The position numbers and the translations under genes are program-made. 64,000 nucleotides of DNA from Mycolicibacterium malmesburyense. Lineage in GTDB: Bacteria; Actinomycetota; Actinomycetes; Mycobacteriales; Mycobacteriaceae. The notes under the pieces are model-generated. The model had not been told where the DNA came from, searched no databases, and saw only the letters and a program-made list of their open reading frames with translations. Where the stretch lies: contig NZ_CVTB01000269.1 in NCBI RefSeq assembly GCF_001050015.1, positions 62,001 through 126,000 of the forward strand. Direction: 5' to 3'. The stretch's first letter is position 1. The number at the start of each line of letters is the position of its first letter. Shown here piece after piece: positions 43,074 through 53,178 of the stretch.

Positions 43074-44429
43074 CTATCGTGCCACGCGCGCGGTGACCAG
43101 CGACGCCACCGCCCTCGTCGCCGCCGCGACACACGCAGGCACACCGATGCCGTCGAGGAACCCGCCCGCGACGGCGATCGTCGGCGGCAAGCCCGCTCGC
43201 AGCTCGGCGACCAGCGCGCCATGACCGGGTCCGTACTGCGGCATCGCATCGATCCATCGCTGCACGTGGTAGTCGACCGGTTCGGTCCTCACACCGAAGA
43301 GCGTGGTCAGGTCCTCGGCGGCCCACGTGAGCAGCTCTTCGTCGCCCACGCTGCGAGCCAGGTTGTCGCCGAACCGGCCGAACGAAAGCCGCACCAGCTC
43401 GACGCTGCCGCGGGACCCCCATTTGCGCGACGTCAGGGTGACCGCTTTCGACCGCAGGCGTTCACCGCCAGCCACCAGTACGCCGGACTGCTGCGGCAAC
43501 GGCGTACCGCCGGGCAGCGCCAGCGCCACCAACGCCGTCGACGCCACCGCGATGCGTCCGGCCGCGGCGGCGCTCTGGGGAGCCACCTCCGCGACGAGAC
43601 GGGCCAGGCGCGGCGCCGGCACCGCGAGCACCACCGCGTCGGCGTGGTGGCGGCCGCCCTCGTCGTCGACCAACTCCCAGCCCCGCGCGTCGCGGTGCAA
43701 TCCGTCGACCGTGACCTGACGCCACTGCACCCCGGCGTGGCGGACGAGTTCGTCGACCAGCACCCGGTAGCCGCCGTCGACCGCGCCGAAGACCGACGCG
43801 GTGACCGGCGGCGGCACGGCTTCGCGGACGGCGTCGGTGAGGCTGGCCGCACCGCGGTCGAGGACGACGGCCAACGTCGGGACCGCCGAACGCACTCCGA
43901 TCGACGCCGCGCTGCCGGCATACACCCCGGCCAGGAGCGGTTCGACCGACCGGGTCACCACCTGCTCGCCGAACCGGTCGCCGACCAGCTCGGCGACGGA
44001 CGGGTCGGCGCCGGGTCGCCACGAGAACGGGCGCGTGCGTTCACCCTGCATCCAGGCGATTGTCGCGTTGTCGACCAGCCCGGCCAGCGCCGACGGCTGC
44101 GCCGGGATCCCCTGCAGCGTGCCGGCGGGCAGCGGATGCAGCCTGGCCTGGCTGTAGATCAGCGGCCGCACGCCCGTCGTACCGATCTGCCGGTTGGCCA
44201 ACCCCAGCTCCGCCAGCAACGCGGGGACCTCGGGCCGCCGCGCGACGAATGCCTCGGCGCCGACGTCCATCGGTTGCCCGCCGATCCGCTCGGTGCGCAG
44301 CACGCCGCCTAACCGGTCGGCCGGGTCGAACAACGTGATCGACGCGTCGGGACCCGCCGCGACACGCAGCCGGTATGCGGCGACGAGACCTGAAATGCCG
44401 CCGCCGACAACACAATAGGAAGCGCTCAC
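43074..44429 (-). CDS. hemY: Coproporphyrinogen III oxidase, HemY/CgoX type
   Basis: The 451-residue FAD enzyme oxidises coproporphyrinogen III to coproporphyrin III. The FAD-binding [13 protein letters not shown], the acidic ribose site, [39 protein letters not shown] and the C-terminal FAD motif [16 protein letters not shown] are all seen. It starts with GTG overlapping the hemE stop (GTGA). It corresponds to Rv2677c (annotated as protoporphyrinogen oxidase in older work). Confidence 0.94.
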   Translation of the reverse strand: MSASYCVVGGGISGLVAAYRLRVAAGPDASITLFDPADRLGGVLRTERIGGQPMDVGAEAFVARRPEVPALLAELGLANRQIGTTGVRPLIYSQARLHPLPAGTLQGIPAQPSALAGLVDNATIAWMQGERTRPFSWRPGADPSVAELVGDRFGEQVVTRSVEPLLAGVYAGSAASIGVRSAVPTLAVVLDRGAASLTDAVREAVPPPVTASVFGAVDGGYRVLVDELVRHAGVQWRQVTVDGLHRDARGWELVDDEGGRHHADAVVLAVPAPRLARLVAEVAPQSAAAAGRIAVASTALVALALPGGTPLPQQSGVLVAGGERLRSKAVTLTSRKWGSRGSVELVRLSFGRFGDNLARSVGDEELLTWAAEDLTTLFGVRTEPVDYHVQRWIDAMPQYGPGHGALVAELRAGLPPTIAVAGGFLDGIGVPACVAAATRAVASLVTARVAR

Positions 44430-45490
44430 AGCGAGTGCACCAACGCCACCACTTCGGTGATGATTTCGGGATCGGTGGCGGGCAGCACGCCGTGACCGAG
44501 GTTGAAGATGTGTCCGGCCGCACCCGCGTCGACCGCCCGCCTGCCGTCGTCGACGACGGCGCGCGCGGCACGCTCGGCCGCCGGCCAGCCCGCCAGCAGC
44601 ACCACCGGATCCAGATTTCCCTGCAACGCCGTCCCCGGGACCACACGCGCGGCGGCATCGGGCAGCGACGTGCGCCAGTCGACCCCGACGACGGCCGGGA
44701 CGCCGTGCCCCGAAGCCGCTTGGGACATCGCGCCCAGCAGCTCGGCGGTGCCGACGCCGAAGTGCGTCATCGGCACACCGGCGGCGGCCAGCGTCGCGAA
44801 CACCCGGGTGCTGTGGGGCAGCACGTAGCTGCGGTAGTCGGCCAGCGACAGCGTGCCGGCCCAGGAGTCGAAGACCTGGATCGCGTCGACACCCGCATCC
44901 ACCTGAACCTGCAGGAACGCGATCGTCACGTCGGTCAGCGCGGTCATCAGCGCGTGCCAGGTGTCGGGTTCGGAGAGCATCATCGCCTTGGTCCGCTCGT
45001 GATTGCGGCTCGGTCCGCCCTCGACGAGATACGACGCCAGCGTGAACGGCGCGCCCGCGAACCCGATCAACGGCACGTCACCGAGTTCGGACACCAGCAT
45101 CCTGACCGCCTCGGCCACCGGCGCAACCTGCTCGCGCTGCAGCGGTTTCATGGCGGCGACGTCGCCGGCGGTGCGGATCGGGTGCGCGATCACCGGGCCG
45201 ACGTCGGGCACGATGTCCAGGTCGATGCCCGAGGCCCGCAGCGGCACCACGATGTCGGAGAACAGGATCGCCGCGTCGACGCCGTGCCTGCGGACCGGCT
45301 GCAGCGTGATCTCGGTGATCAGCTCGGCGTCGAAGCACGCCTGCATCATGGTGTTCTTCGCCCGCAACGCGCGGTACTCGGGCAGCGAACGACCCGCCTG
45401 CCGCATGAACCACACCGGCACGCGGCCTGGCTTGCGGCCGCTCGCGGCGGCCAGGTATGGCGAGTCGGGCAGCTCACGGCGTGTGTTCAT
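44426..45490 (-). CDS. hemE: Uroporphyrinogen decarboxylase
   Basis: The 354-residue TIM-barrel enzyme converts uroporphyrinogen III to coproporphyrinogen III. It has the signature [44 protein letters not shown] and [14 protein letters not shown]. The ATG at 45490 ([15 protein letters not shown]) matches mycobacterial HemE proteins; the ATG six codons upstream is possible. It heads the hemE-hemY-hemQ operon. Confidence 0.95.
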   Translation of the reverse strand: MNTRRELPDSPYLAAASGRKPGRVPVWFMRQAGRSLPEYRALRAKNTMMQACFDAELITEITLQPVRRHGVDAAILFSDIVVPLRASGIDLDIVPDVGPVIAHPIRTAGDVAAMKPLQREQVAPVAEAVRMLVSELGDVPLIGFAGAPFTLASYLVEGGPSRNHERTKAMMLSEPDTWHALMTALTDVTIAFLQVQVDAGVDAIQVFDSWAGTLSLADYRSYVLPHSTRVFATLAAAGVPMTHFGVGTAELLGAMSQAASGHGVPAVVGVDWRTSLPDAAARVVPGTALQGNLDPVVLLAGWPAAERAARAVVDDGRRAVDAGAAGHIFNLGHGVLPATDPEIITEVVALVHSL

Positions 45491-45608
45491 CGCTGTCAAT
45501 GCTGCCATGAGGGGCGGGCGACACCCGTTTCGCCTCGATGGACCGGTGCCGTACAAGATCGGCGCGCCACGCGCACAGACCTGCTCGAATGGGCTAGCGT
45601 GAAACGTC

Positions 45609-46190
45609 GTGACCACCGCCGAACCGGCTCAGTTCCGCGAAGCGGTGGCGGCGATGAATGCCACCACCGTCCGACCGGAGATCGAGCTCGGCCCGATCCG
45701 CCCGCCGCAGCGGCTGGCGCCGTTCAGCTATGCGCTGGGCGCCGAGGTCCGCCATCCCGAGACGGCGATCGTCCCGGAGCGCTCCGAGGGTGACGCATTC
45801 GGCCGGCTGATCCTGCTGCACGATCCCGAGGGCGCCGACGCCTGGGACGGGACCATGCGCCTCGTCGCCTACATCCAGGCCGACCTGGACTCCAGCGAGG
45901 CCGTCGATCCGCTGCTGCCCGAGGTCGCGTGGAGTTGGCTCGTCGACGCCCTGCAGGAGCGCGCCGAACACGTCACCGCGCTGGGCGGCACCGTCACCGC
46001 CACCACGTCGGTGCGCTACGGCGACATCTCCGGCCCTCCCCGGGCGCACCAGTTGGAGCTGCGCGCCTCGTGGACGGCGACGACGCTCGAGTTGGGTCCG
46101 CATGTCGACGCGTTCTGTGAGGTGCTCGAGCACGCCGCCGGGCTGCCGCCTCAGGGCGTCACCGACCTCGGCTCCCGCACCCGCGCCTGA
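45609..46190 (+). CDS. DUF3000 protein (Rv2680-like)
   Basis: The 193-residue actinobacterial protein has the DUF3000 landmarks: [58 protein letters not shown] and [28 protein letters not shown]. Its function is unknown. It is 2 bp upstream of the RNase D gene, a conserved pair in mycobacteria. The echA15 gene that lies in this interval in M. tuberculosis is missing here. Confidence 0.9.
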   Translation: MTTAEPAQFREAVAAMNATTVRPEIELGPIRPPQRLAPFSYALGAEVRHPETAIVPERSEGDAFGRLILLHDPEGADAWDGTMRLVAYIQADLDSSEAVDPLLPEVAWSWLVDALQERAEHVTALGGTVTATTSVRYGDISGPPRAHQLELRASWTATTLELGPHVDAFCEVLEHAAGLPPQGVTDLGSRTRA

Positions 46191-46192
46191 CG

Positions 46193-47494
46193 ATGCCGGA
46201 TTCCCACGAGGCCATCGCCGAGGCGGCCGAGGCCGAACCGGGCGAACCGGAGGCGACGCCGCTGCTGGCTCCTCGCGACGGCGTGCCCGAGCTATCGGCC
46301 AGTGTCAGTGAAATCCGGAGGGCCGCAGATCTTTTAGCGTCCGGTCAAGGCCCGTTCGCTGTCGACGCCGAACGGGCTTCGGGGTTCCGCTACTCGAACC
46401 GGGCGTATCTCATCCAGATCCGGCGGGCCGGCGCCGGCACCGTGCTGATCGACCCGGTGAGCCACGGCGCCGATCCCCTCGAAGCGTTGGCGCCGGTAGC
46501 GAAGGTGTTGGCCACCGACGAGTGGGTCTTGCACGCCGCCGACCAGGACCTGCCCTGCCTGGCAGAACTCGATATACGGCCGGTCCGGGTGTACGACACG
46601 GAGTTGGCGGGCCGACTCGCCGGTTACGAGAAGGTCAACCTCGCCGCGATGGTGCAGCGGTTGCTCGGCCTGCAGCTCATGAAGGGACACGGCGCCGCCG
46701 ACTGGTCCAAGCGACCGCTGCCCGACGACTGGCTCAACTACGCCGCGCTCGACGTCGAGGTGCTCATCGACCTGCGCGATGCGATCGCCGCGGTCCTCGA
46801 GGAGCAGGGTAAGACGGACTGGGCGGCACAGGAATTCGAGAACCTGAAGAACTTCGAGGCCGCCCCGACGCGACGGGATCGTTGGCGACGCACGTCGGGC
46901 ATCCACAAGGTCCGCGACGCGCGCACGCTGGCCGCCGTGCGCGAACTCTGGACCACGCGTGACCACATCGCCCAGCGTCGCGATATCGCGCCCGGGCGGA
47001 TCCTGCCGGACTCGGCGATCATCAACGCCGCGACGACCGACCCCGACACCGTCGAGAAGTTGACCGCACTTCCGGTGTTCGGCGGTAACCGGCAGCGCCG
47101 CAGCGCGAAGGTCTGGCTCGACGCACTCGCCCGGGCTCGCACGACCCAGGACCTGCCGAAATCGCAGGAACCGTCGAACGGTCCCCCGCCGGCGTCGCGA
47201 TGGGCCAGGCGCAAACCCGAGGCCGCCACCCGGCTGGAGGCGGTGCGGTCCGCGCTCGCCGAAGTGTCGCAGCGGGTTTCGGTGCCGACGGAGAACCTGC
47301 TCTCCCCCGACACCGTGCGCCGGTTGTGCTGGGACTGGGAGCCCGTCGAGGACAGGGCGGCCGTCGTCGACACGTTCCTGCGCGACGCGGGCGCGCGGGC
47401 GTGGCAGCGGGACCTGACGGTGCCTGCGCTGGCCGAGGCGTTGACCGCGGCCGACGCCAAGCTCGCCGAGCGACCACCGGAGCCGGGCGAGTAG
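46193..47494 (+). CDS. RNase D-like 3'-5' exonuclease with HRDC domain
   Basis: The 433-residue protein has the DEDDy residues: Asp/Glu in FAVDAERASG, Asp in LHAADQDLPCL, and Tyr/Asp in NYAALDVEVLIDL. An HRDC domain follows (about 225-300, RDARTLAAVRELWTTRDHIAQRRD), then a second helical region to the end. It trims 3' ends of tRNA and other small RNAs. It corresponds to Rv2681. Confidence 0.92.
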   Translation: MPDSHEAIAEAAEAEPGEPEATPLLAPRDGVPELSASVSEIRRAADLLASGQGPFAVDAERASGFRYSNRAYLIQIRRAGAGTVLIDPVSHGADPLEALAPVAKVLATDEWVLHAADQDLPCLAELDIRPVRVYDTELAGRLAGYEKVNLAAMVQRLLGLQLMKGHGAADWSKRPLPDDWLNYAALDVEVLIDLRDAIAAVLEEQGKTDWAAQEFENLKNFEAAPTRRDRWRRTSGIHKVRDARTLAAVRELWTTRDHIAQRRDIAPGRILPDSAIINAATTDPDTVEKLTALPVFGGNRQRRSAKVWLDALARARTTQDLPKSQEPSNGPPPASRWARRKPEAATRLEAVRSALAEVSQRVSVPTENLLSPDTVRRLCWDWEPVEDRAAVVDTFLRDAGARAWQRDLTVPALAEALTAADAKLAERPPEPGE

Positions 47495-47502
47495 AGACCG
47501 AC

Positions 47503-48417
47503 CTACGCGCGCACCGTCTCGACGTGGGCGAGGAAATGCCGCAGGACTTCCTGGGGCGCTTCGAGTTGCGGCCAGTGACCGATGTCGTCGGCGAGCATCA
47601 CGACGTCCGCATCGGGAATCACCTCGTTGTAGCGGCGCGCCATGTGAGCGCCGGAGTTCGGGTCGAGCGGCCCGTCGATCAGCCGCATGGGCACCGGGGT
47701 ACTGCGCATCGCGCGAACCCACCGGTTGCGGTTCGTGTAGCGGTCGGCCAGGAAGCGACCGACCTTGTGCAGCACCCGCTTGCCGTCGTTGTATTCGAGG
47801 ATCTGGTGGAACCGCTCCATCAACTCGCGTGACGGTTTGGTGTTGGGGCCGAACAACTCGTCGAGCGTCCGCTCGACCATCTTGCGCGACAACGAACTCC
47901 GCCCTTGCAGGGGACTCATCAAGTCGCCCAGCGGGGTTCCTGACATGAGTTTCTGCATGGCGCGCGGCGTATAGGCCTCGTTGAACAGCCCGCCGTTGAG
48001 CCACGTGATCGACTGGTATCGCACCGTCCCGTAGGACTGTTGGCCGAATTCGCTGCGGGCCAGCAGTTCCTGGCCGACGGAGTCCCCCAGGTCGTGGGCG
48101 AGGACGTGACACCGCTCGACGCCGAGATGCTCCAGCAGCGCCTCGTGCATGTCGGCGTGGTCCGGCACCGAGTAGCCGTAGGCGACCGGCTTCGCCGAGA
48201 AGCCCATGCCGATCATGTCCGGGGCGATGACGGTGAAGCGTTCGGTGAGCGTTGGCCAGATCAGCGACCAGTCCCAAGAGTTGAACGGATAGCCGTGCAC
48301 GGCCATTAGCGTCGGCGCCTCACCCAGCGGCGGGCCGTCGATCCGGTAAAAGATCTCGAACCCGAGGTAATCGAAAAAGTGGCCCGCGGCTTTCCAGCGC
48401 TCCAACTCGGCATCCAT
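47503..48417 (-). CDS. Alpha/beta hydrolase, haloalkane dehalogenase/epoxide hydrolase type
   Basis: The 304-residue protein has the HG motif MAVHGYPFNSWDW, a nucleophile elbow CHVLAHDLGDSVGQEL where Asp stands in the nucleophile place (as in epoxide hydrolases and dehalogenases), and the catalytic His in LADDIGHWPQLEAP. A lid domain of about 60 residues lies between. The substrate is unknown. It is a minus-strand gene converging on the RNase D gene with 8 bp between stops and is not part of the Rv2681-dxs interval in M. tuberculosis. Confidence 0.87.
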   Translation of the reverse strand: MDAELERWKAAGHFFDYLGFEIFYRIDGPPLGEAPTLMAVHGYPFNSWDWSLIWPTLTERFTVIAPDMIGMGFSAKPVAYGYSVPDHADMHEALLEHLGVERCHVLAHDLGDSVGQELLARSEFGQQSYGTVRYQSITWLNGGLFNEAYTPRAMQKLMSGTPLGDLMSPLQGRSSLSRKMVERTLDELFGPNTKPSRELMERFHQILEYNDGKRVLHKVGRFLADRYTNRNRWVRAMRSTPVPMRLIDGPLDPNSGAHMARRYNEVIPDADVVMLADDIGHWPQLEAPQEVLRHFLAHVETVRA

Positions 48418-48441
48418 CGTCGCAGCCTAGCTGGATTCGTG

Positions 48442-48458
48442 GCACCGGATCCCGGTGC
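48442..48458 (-). terminator. Short GC-rich hairpin after the lipase gene
   Basis: GCACCGG and CCGGTGC pair perfectly around ATC, 7 bp after the lipase stop codon. The stop itself lies in a second palindrome, GTCAGCTGAGCTGAC (48464-48478). Either can act as a terminator separating the lipase from the downstream hydrolase. Confidence 0.5.
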
Positions 48459-48464
48459 GAACCG

Positions 48465-49652
48465 TCAGCTGAGCTGACGCGCGAGGAACGGCGTCGAATC
48501 CGGAAGCGACGCCAGCACCGTGCCACTATGGTCCTCGTCGGGGTAGACCTCCAGCGTGACGTCTTGTTCGTTCGCGGTGAGCGCGTCGGCGAAGCGCAGC
48601 GTGAGCTCCGGCGGGACATCGCGGTCGAGCAGTCCGACGCCGAGGAAGATCGGTCGGTCGTAGCCGTCGGCGGGAATGCCCATGAATGCGTCGACGGCCT
48701 CGGTCGCGCCGGGGATCGAGGTCAGCGGCGCAGAGAAGAAGGACGGCACGGTGGCATCCGTCAGTGCCGCGGAAAGCTCTGCCAAGCACTGAGTTTCGGC
48801 CTGATCGGCGGCATCACGACCGGCCGGGGTGAGAATGCGGTCGAGGTCGAGGTCCGGGCGCGCTTCGCGCAGCGCGGCGACGATGTAGGCGGTGTAGGCG
48901 GTGGCTACCGAGCCCAGTTGCGGAGGCACGTTCATCTCCGGGCCCGCCTGTTTGACGATGTTCTCGACCTTCGCCGGCGTGCCGGTGGCGACGACGCCGC
49001 GGAAGTCCAGGTCCGAACCGGCGCTGAACTCGGTGGCCCATCGGGCGGTGGCGACCGCTGCGGACCCACCCTGCGACTGGCCGACGACCGCCCACTTCGG
49101 CGACAACGGCAGACCGAGGCCGTGGGCGGCGATCACCGAATCCACCACGCCCCGTGCGGTTGTGACGCTGTCGAGGTAGCTCATCAGGCCCGGTGTGCCG
49201 AGGCCGGCATAGTCGCTGCCGACCACCACGTAGCCCTGTTCGAGCCAATGGGTGAGGTACGCGTCGTCACGCTCGCTGCGTGGACGGGCCGACGGCGTGC
49301 AGTCGTCGCCGAGGCCGACGGTTCCGTGCGCCCACGCTACGACCGGCCATCCGCCCGGCGGCGGAGGCGTTTTCGGCGTGAACACGACGGCCGTGCTCAC
49401 CGCCGGGCGCTCGTGCTGGTCGATCGTGGCGTACAGGATCCGGTAGGCAGCGTCCGCGCCCGCGACCCCCAGCGACGGATCGAGCGGAACCGATTCGATC
49501 AATGCGCCCGGCGCCGGAACCCGACCGGCGTAGGCACGGACATCGAGCTCCGACCACTGCGGTGCCACCGCGGTCGCGACGTTCGTTGCGCACGCCGCGA
49601 GCGCACACAGCAGCGTCGTCGTCAAAAGGCGAACGATGACAACCGGTTTCAT
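48465..49652 (-). CDS. Secretory-lipase-family lipoprotein
   Basis: The 395-residue protein has a lipoprotein signal peptide (LLTTTLLCALAAC, lipobox LAAC near residue 21), then an alpha/beta-hydrolase domain with VVAWAHGTVGLGDDC, the nucleophile elbow VVGQSQGGSAAV (Ser), an Asp in GVGLLDRDVPPE and a His in YPDEDHSGTV. It matches the secretory lipase (LIP) group, which hydrolyses triacylglycerols or other esters at the cell surface. It lies between the hydrolase and dxs on the same strand. Confidence 0.88.
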   Translation of the reverse strand: MKPVVIVRLLTTTLLCALAACATNVATAVAPQWSELDVRAYAGRVPAPGALIESVPLDPSLGVAGADAAYRILYATIDQHERPAVSTAVVFTPKTPPPPGGWPVVAWAHGTVGLGDDCTPSARPRSERDDAYLTHWLEQGYVVVGSDYAGLGTPGLMSYLDSVTTARGVVDSVIAAHGLGLPLSPKWAVVGQSQGGSAAVATARWATEFSAGSDLDFRGVVATGTPAKVENIVKQAGPEMNVPPQLGSVATAYTAYIVAALREARPDLDLDRILTPAGRDAADQAETQCLAELSAALTDATVPSFFSAPLTSIPGATEAVDAFMGIPADGYDRPIFLGVGLLDRDVPPELTLRFADALTANEQDVTLEVYPDEDHSGTVLASLPDSTPFLARQLS

Positions 49653-49703
49653 GCGATCAGCCTATCGACCGGCCGTTGACGCCCCGCGCCGGTTCGGCGA
49701 ACG

Positions 49704-51617
49704 CTAGTCGAGGTGCTCGCTGACTTCGGTCTCGGACACCGCGGCGCCCTGCGCGGCGACCCAACCGGTGATCTGACGGGCCACGGTGCGATCGGTCAGG
49801 CCCACCTCGGCGAGCACCTCGCCGCGCGAGGCCTGCGCGAAGAACTCCTGCGGCAGCCCGACGTCGCGGCACGGCACGTCGACCTCATTGCGGCGCAACG
49901 CTGCCGACACCGCCGACCCGACACCACCGTTGACGCCGTTGTCCTCGAGCGTGACGACGAGCTTGTGGTCGCGGGCCAGCGCGGTGATGGCGTCGGGCAC
50001 CGGAAGCACCCAGCGCGGGTCGACGACCGTCACACCGATCCCCTGGTTGCGCAGGAGTTCGGCGACCGCCAGCGCCATCGCTGCGAACGGCCCCACCGCC
50101 ACCAGCAGCACATCGTCGCCGAGCCCATCGGCCGGTACGGCCAGCACGTCGACGCCGTCACGACGCTCTACAGCCGAAATATCTTCGCCGACATCGCCTT
50201 TCGGGAACCGGATGGCGGTCGGGCCGTCGTTGACGTCGAGCGCCTCGCCGAGCTCCTCGCGCAGCCGGGCGCCGTCGCGCGGCGCGGCCACCCGCATACC
50301 GGGCACGATGCCCAGCATCGACAGGTCCCACATGCCGTTGTGGCTGGCGCCGTCGGGACCGGTGATGCCCGAGCGGTCCAACACCATCGTCACGGGCAGC
50401 TTGTGCAGGGCGACGTCCATCATGACCTGATCGAACGCGCGGTTCAGGAAGGTCGAGTAGATCGCGACGACCGGGTGCAGGCCACCCATCGCCAACCCGG
50501 CCGCCGACGTCATCGCATGCTGTTCGGCGATGCCCACGTCGAAGAAGCGGTCCGGGAAGCGCTGGCGGAACGCGGACAGCCCCGTCGGGCCGGGCATCGC
50601 CGCGGTGATCGCCACGACGTCGCGCCGCCGGGAGGCATAGCCGATCAGCGCCTCGGAGAACGCCGACGTCCAGCCGGGACCCGGGACCGACGTCGCGAGC
50701 CCGGTCTCGGGGTCGATGACGCCGCACGCGTGCATCTGGTCGGCCTCGTCGTTCTCCGCCGGCGCGTACCCCATGCCTTTGCGGGTGACGACGTGCACGA
50801 TCACGGGCATGTTGAAGCCGCGGGCGCGGCGCAGCGCGACCTCGACGGCGTGTTCGTCGTGCCCGTCGATCGGGCCGACGTACTTCAGGCCGAGGTCGGT
50901 GAACATCACCTGCGGCGCCAACGCGTCCTTGATGCCGGCCTTGATCGAGTGCATGCACTGGTAGCACACCTCGCCGATGACCGGGACGCCGCGCACCGCC
51001 TTGCGGCCCTCCTCGAGCACGCGTTCGTAGCCGGGCTGCAGCCGCAGGCCGGCCAGGTGCTCGGCGAACCCACCGATGGTCGGCGCATAGCTGCGTCCGT
51101 TGTCGTTGACCACGATGACGACCGGGCGCCGGGCCGCGGCGATGTTGTTCAGCGCCTCCCAGCACATGCCGCCGGTCAGTGCGCCGTCACCGACGACGGC
51201 CACCACGTGGCGGTTGCGATGCCCGGACAGCTCGAACGCCTTGGCCAGACCGTCGGCATAGGACAGCGCCGAACTGGCGTGGCTGGATTCCACCCAGTCG
51301 TGCTCGCTCTCCTCGCGCGAGGGATAGCCCGACAGGCCGCCCTTCTTGCGCAGGGAGTCGAACTCGTGGCATCGGCCCGTCAGCATCTTGTGCACGTAGG
51401 ACTGATGTCCGGTGTCGAAGATGATCGGGTCGTGCGGCGAATCGAACACCCGGTGCAGCGCGAGCGTGAGCTCGACCACACCCAGATTCGGGCCGAGATG
51501 CCCGCCGGTGGCAGCCACCTTGTGGATCAGGAATTCGCGGATCTCACGTGCTAGATCGCTCAGCTGCGACTGCGATAGGTGCTGCAGATCAGCGGGCCCG
51601 CGGATCTGTTCAAGCAT
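49704..51617 (-). CDS. dxs: 1-deoxy-D-xylulose-5-phosphate synthase
   Basis: The 637-residue ThDP enzyme condenses pyruvate and glyceraldehyde 3-phosphate in the first step of the MEP isoprenoid pathway. It has the N-terminal [34 protein letters not shown], ThDP-binding [16 protein letters not shown], the transketolase-like middle domain with [10 protein letters not shown], and the C-terminal [14 protein letters not shown]. It corresponds to Rv2682c. A 613-residue open frame on the other strand is a GC-rich shadow. Confidence 0.96.
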   Translation of the reverse strand: MLEQIRGPADLQHLSQSQLSDLAREIREFLIHKVAATGGHLGPNLGVVELTLALHRVFDSPHDPIIFDTGHQSYVHKMLTGRCHEFDSLRKKGGLSGYPSREESEHDWVESSHASSALSYADGLAKAFELSGHRNRHVVAVVGDGALTGGMCWEALNNIAAARRPVVIVVNDNGRSYAPTIGGFAEHLAGLRLQPGYERVLEEGRKAVRGVPVIGEVCYQCMHSIKAGIKDALAPQVMFTDLGLKYVGPIDGHDEHAVEVALRRARGFNMPVIVHVVTRKGMGYAPAENDEADQMHACGVIDPETGLATSVPGPGWTSAFSEALIGYASRRRDVVAITAAMPGPTGLSAFRQRFPDRFFDVGIAEQHAMTSAAGLAMGGLHPVVAIYSTFLNRAFDQVMMDVALHKLPVTMVLDRSGITGPDGASHNGMWDLSMLGIVPGMRVAAPRDGARLREELGEALDVNDGPTAIRFPKGDVGEDISAVERRDGVDVLAVPADGLGDDVLLVAVGPFAAMALAVAELLRNQGIGVTVVDPRWVLPVPDAITALARDHKLVVTLEDNGVNGGVGSAVSAALRRNEVDVPCRDVGLPQEFFAQASRGEVLAEVGLTDRTVARQITGWVAAQGAAVSETEVSEHLD

Positions 51618-51645
51618 TCGTTCAGTCTACGCACGGCCGTCGTAG

Positions 51646-52974
51646 TCAGTCCTGTCGAGCTTGGTAGATGTCGGGCACACCGTCTTGGTCGATGTCGGCG
51701 GTCTCCTGCTCGTAGATCGCACGATATTGCCTGTTCCGCATCCTCAACAGGACCGCGGCCAGGGCCGCGGAGGCCAGCGATCCGGCCAGCACCCCGATCT
51801 TCACGAATTCGTCACGTTCGGACCCGATGCCGTACGCCAGGTCGCCGATGAGCAGCGACACGGTGAACCCGATGCCGGCCAGCATCGCAATGCCGATCAC
51901 ATCGACCCATCGGATCGCGGAGTCCAGGTTGGCACGGGTGACGGCCGCAAGCACCCGTGTGGTCAGGAAGATACCGACCGGCTTGCCGACCACCAGACCG
52001 AGCACGATGCCGAGCGTGATGGGGTCGTTCATCGCCTCGGTGAACCCGGTGAGTCCGCCGATGGTGACCCCCGCGGCGAAGAAGGCGAACACCGGGACCG
52101 CGACACCCGCCGACAGGGGGCGCAGGCGGTGCTCGAAGTGCTCGGCGAGGCCCGGTCCGGCGTCCGGCCCACCGGCGGCGTCGGTGCGGATCACCGGCAC
52201 CATGAAGCCGAGCAGCACGCCGGCGACCGTGGCGTGGATACCCGATTCGTGCATCAGCGCCCAGGTGGCCACCGCGAGCGGGATCAACAGCCACCACGAC
52301 CGGATGCGGCGCTGCACGCACAACGCGAACAGCGCCAGCGGCACCATGGCCGCCACCAACGCGCCCCAGTTGATGGCTTCGGTGTAGAACACCGCGATCA
52401 CCAACACCGCGAGGAGGTCGTCGACCACGGCGAGGGTCAGCAGGAACGTGCGCAGCGCCGACGGCAGATGCGTGGAGATGACGGCGAGCACCGCGACGGC
52501 GAACGCGATGTCGGTGGCGGTCGGGATGGCCCACCCCCGCAGGGCGCCGTCGCCGACGTGGGCGGTCACCGCGACGAAGATCAGTGCCGGCGCCACCATC
52601 CCGCCGACGGCGGCCGCGATGGGCAGGGCCGCGCGGGCGGGATCGCGGAGATCGCCGGCGACGAACTCACGTTTGAGCTCCAACCCGACGACGAAGAAGA
52701 ACAGCGCCAGCAGCCCGTCGGCCGCCCAGGTGCCGAGCGTGAGCTCCAGGTGCATTCCGAACGGCTCGCCGCCGATCCGGAGGTCGCGCAGCGCGAAGTA
52801 GCTCGCCGACCACGGCGAGTTCGCCCAGACGAGCGCGACCGCCGCGGCCACGAGAAGGATGGCCCCGCCGACGGTCTCCTTGCGCAGGATGGCGGCGACG
52901 CGATTGGTCTCGGACCACGATCCCCGGGAGAACAACGTCCGCTGTGCGAAGCGGCGCAGTGGGCTGGAGGTCAC
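51646..52974 (-). CDS. nhaA: Na+/H+ antiporter NhaA with acidic C-terminal loop
   Basis: The 442-residue membrane protein has the NhaA core: [35 protein letters not shown], the ion-binding Asp pair in [19 protein letters not shown] and [15 protein letters not shown], with about 12 transmembrane segments. It exports Na+ or Li+ in exchange for protons. I start it at GTG 52974; the longer frame to 53034 would translate the shared 17-bp leader element. Unusually, the C-terminus ends [12 protein letters not shown], a calcium-loop-like sequence. Confidence 0.92.
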   Translation of the reverse strand: MTSSPLRRFAQRTLFSRGSWSETNRVAAILRKETVGGAILLVAAAVALVWANSPWSASYFALRDLRIGGEPFGMHLELTLGTWAADGLLALFFFVVGLELKREFVAGDLRDPARAALPIAAAVGGMVAPALIFVAVTAHVGDGALRGWAIPTATDIAFAVAVLAVISTHLPSALRTFLLTLAVVDDLLAVLVIAVFYTEAINWGALVAAMVPLALFALCVQRRIRSWWLLIPLAVATWALMHESGIHATVAGVLLGFMVPVIRTDAAGGPDAGPGLAEHFEHRLRPLSAGVAVPVFAFFAAGVTIGGLTGFTEAMNDPITLGIVLGLVVGKPVGIFLTTRVLAAVTRANLDSAIRWVDVIGIAMLAGIGFTVSLLIGDLAYGIGSERDEFVKIGVLAGSLASAALAAVLLRMRNRQYRAIYEQETADIDQDGVPDIYQARQD

Positions 52975-53014
52975 GGTGGGTCCCGATCTGTTGTTCGCGG
53001 TCGACAAAGAATCG

Positions 53015-53031
53015 CCGACCAGACTTCCCGG
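53015..53031 (-). promoter_or_regulatory. 17-bp leader element, copy 1 (nhaA)
   Basis: On the minus strand this reads CCGGGAAGTCTGGTCGG. It lies 15 bases after a -10 box TAAGGT (53052-53047) and 40 bases before the nhaA GTG. A small hairpin GGTCG/CGACC follows. Copies 2 and 3 are at 53131-53147 and 58162-58178. Confidence 0.7.
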
Positions 53032-53130
53032 CACACCCTGACCTCAACCTTATGTCACCACTCCCAAGGACGCGCATCGCTGGGGTCTGGCGCACCGAAC
53101 AGCCCGCGAGTACATTTCTCACCAGGTGCG

Positions 53131-53147
53131 CCGGGAAGCCTGGTCGG
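53131..53147 (+). promoter_or_regulatory. 17-bp leader element, copy 2 (ABC exporter 1)
   Basis: CCGGGAAGCCTGGTCGG, one base different from copies 1 and 3, lies 14 bases after a -10 box TACATT (53111-53116) and 31 bases before the ATPase ATG. It is followed by a hairpin GTCGGC/GCCGAC (53144-53149 with 53159-53164). It is divergent from copy 1 with 99 bp between them. Confidence 0.7.
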
Positions 53148-53178
53148 CTATCGATTCGCCGACGTCGGAAGGAACCCG

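Noticed and set aside
49713..51554. 613-residue open frame antisense to dxs
   Set aside because: It mirrors dxs codon structure in GC-rich DNA, has Arg/His/Asp-rich composition with no domain, and no start signal.
52975..53034. NhaA start at GTG 53034, giving an N-terminus MPGSLVGDS
   Set aside because: Those codons are the shared leader element read as protein; the same letters appear in unrelated frames before the two ABC systems.
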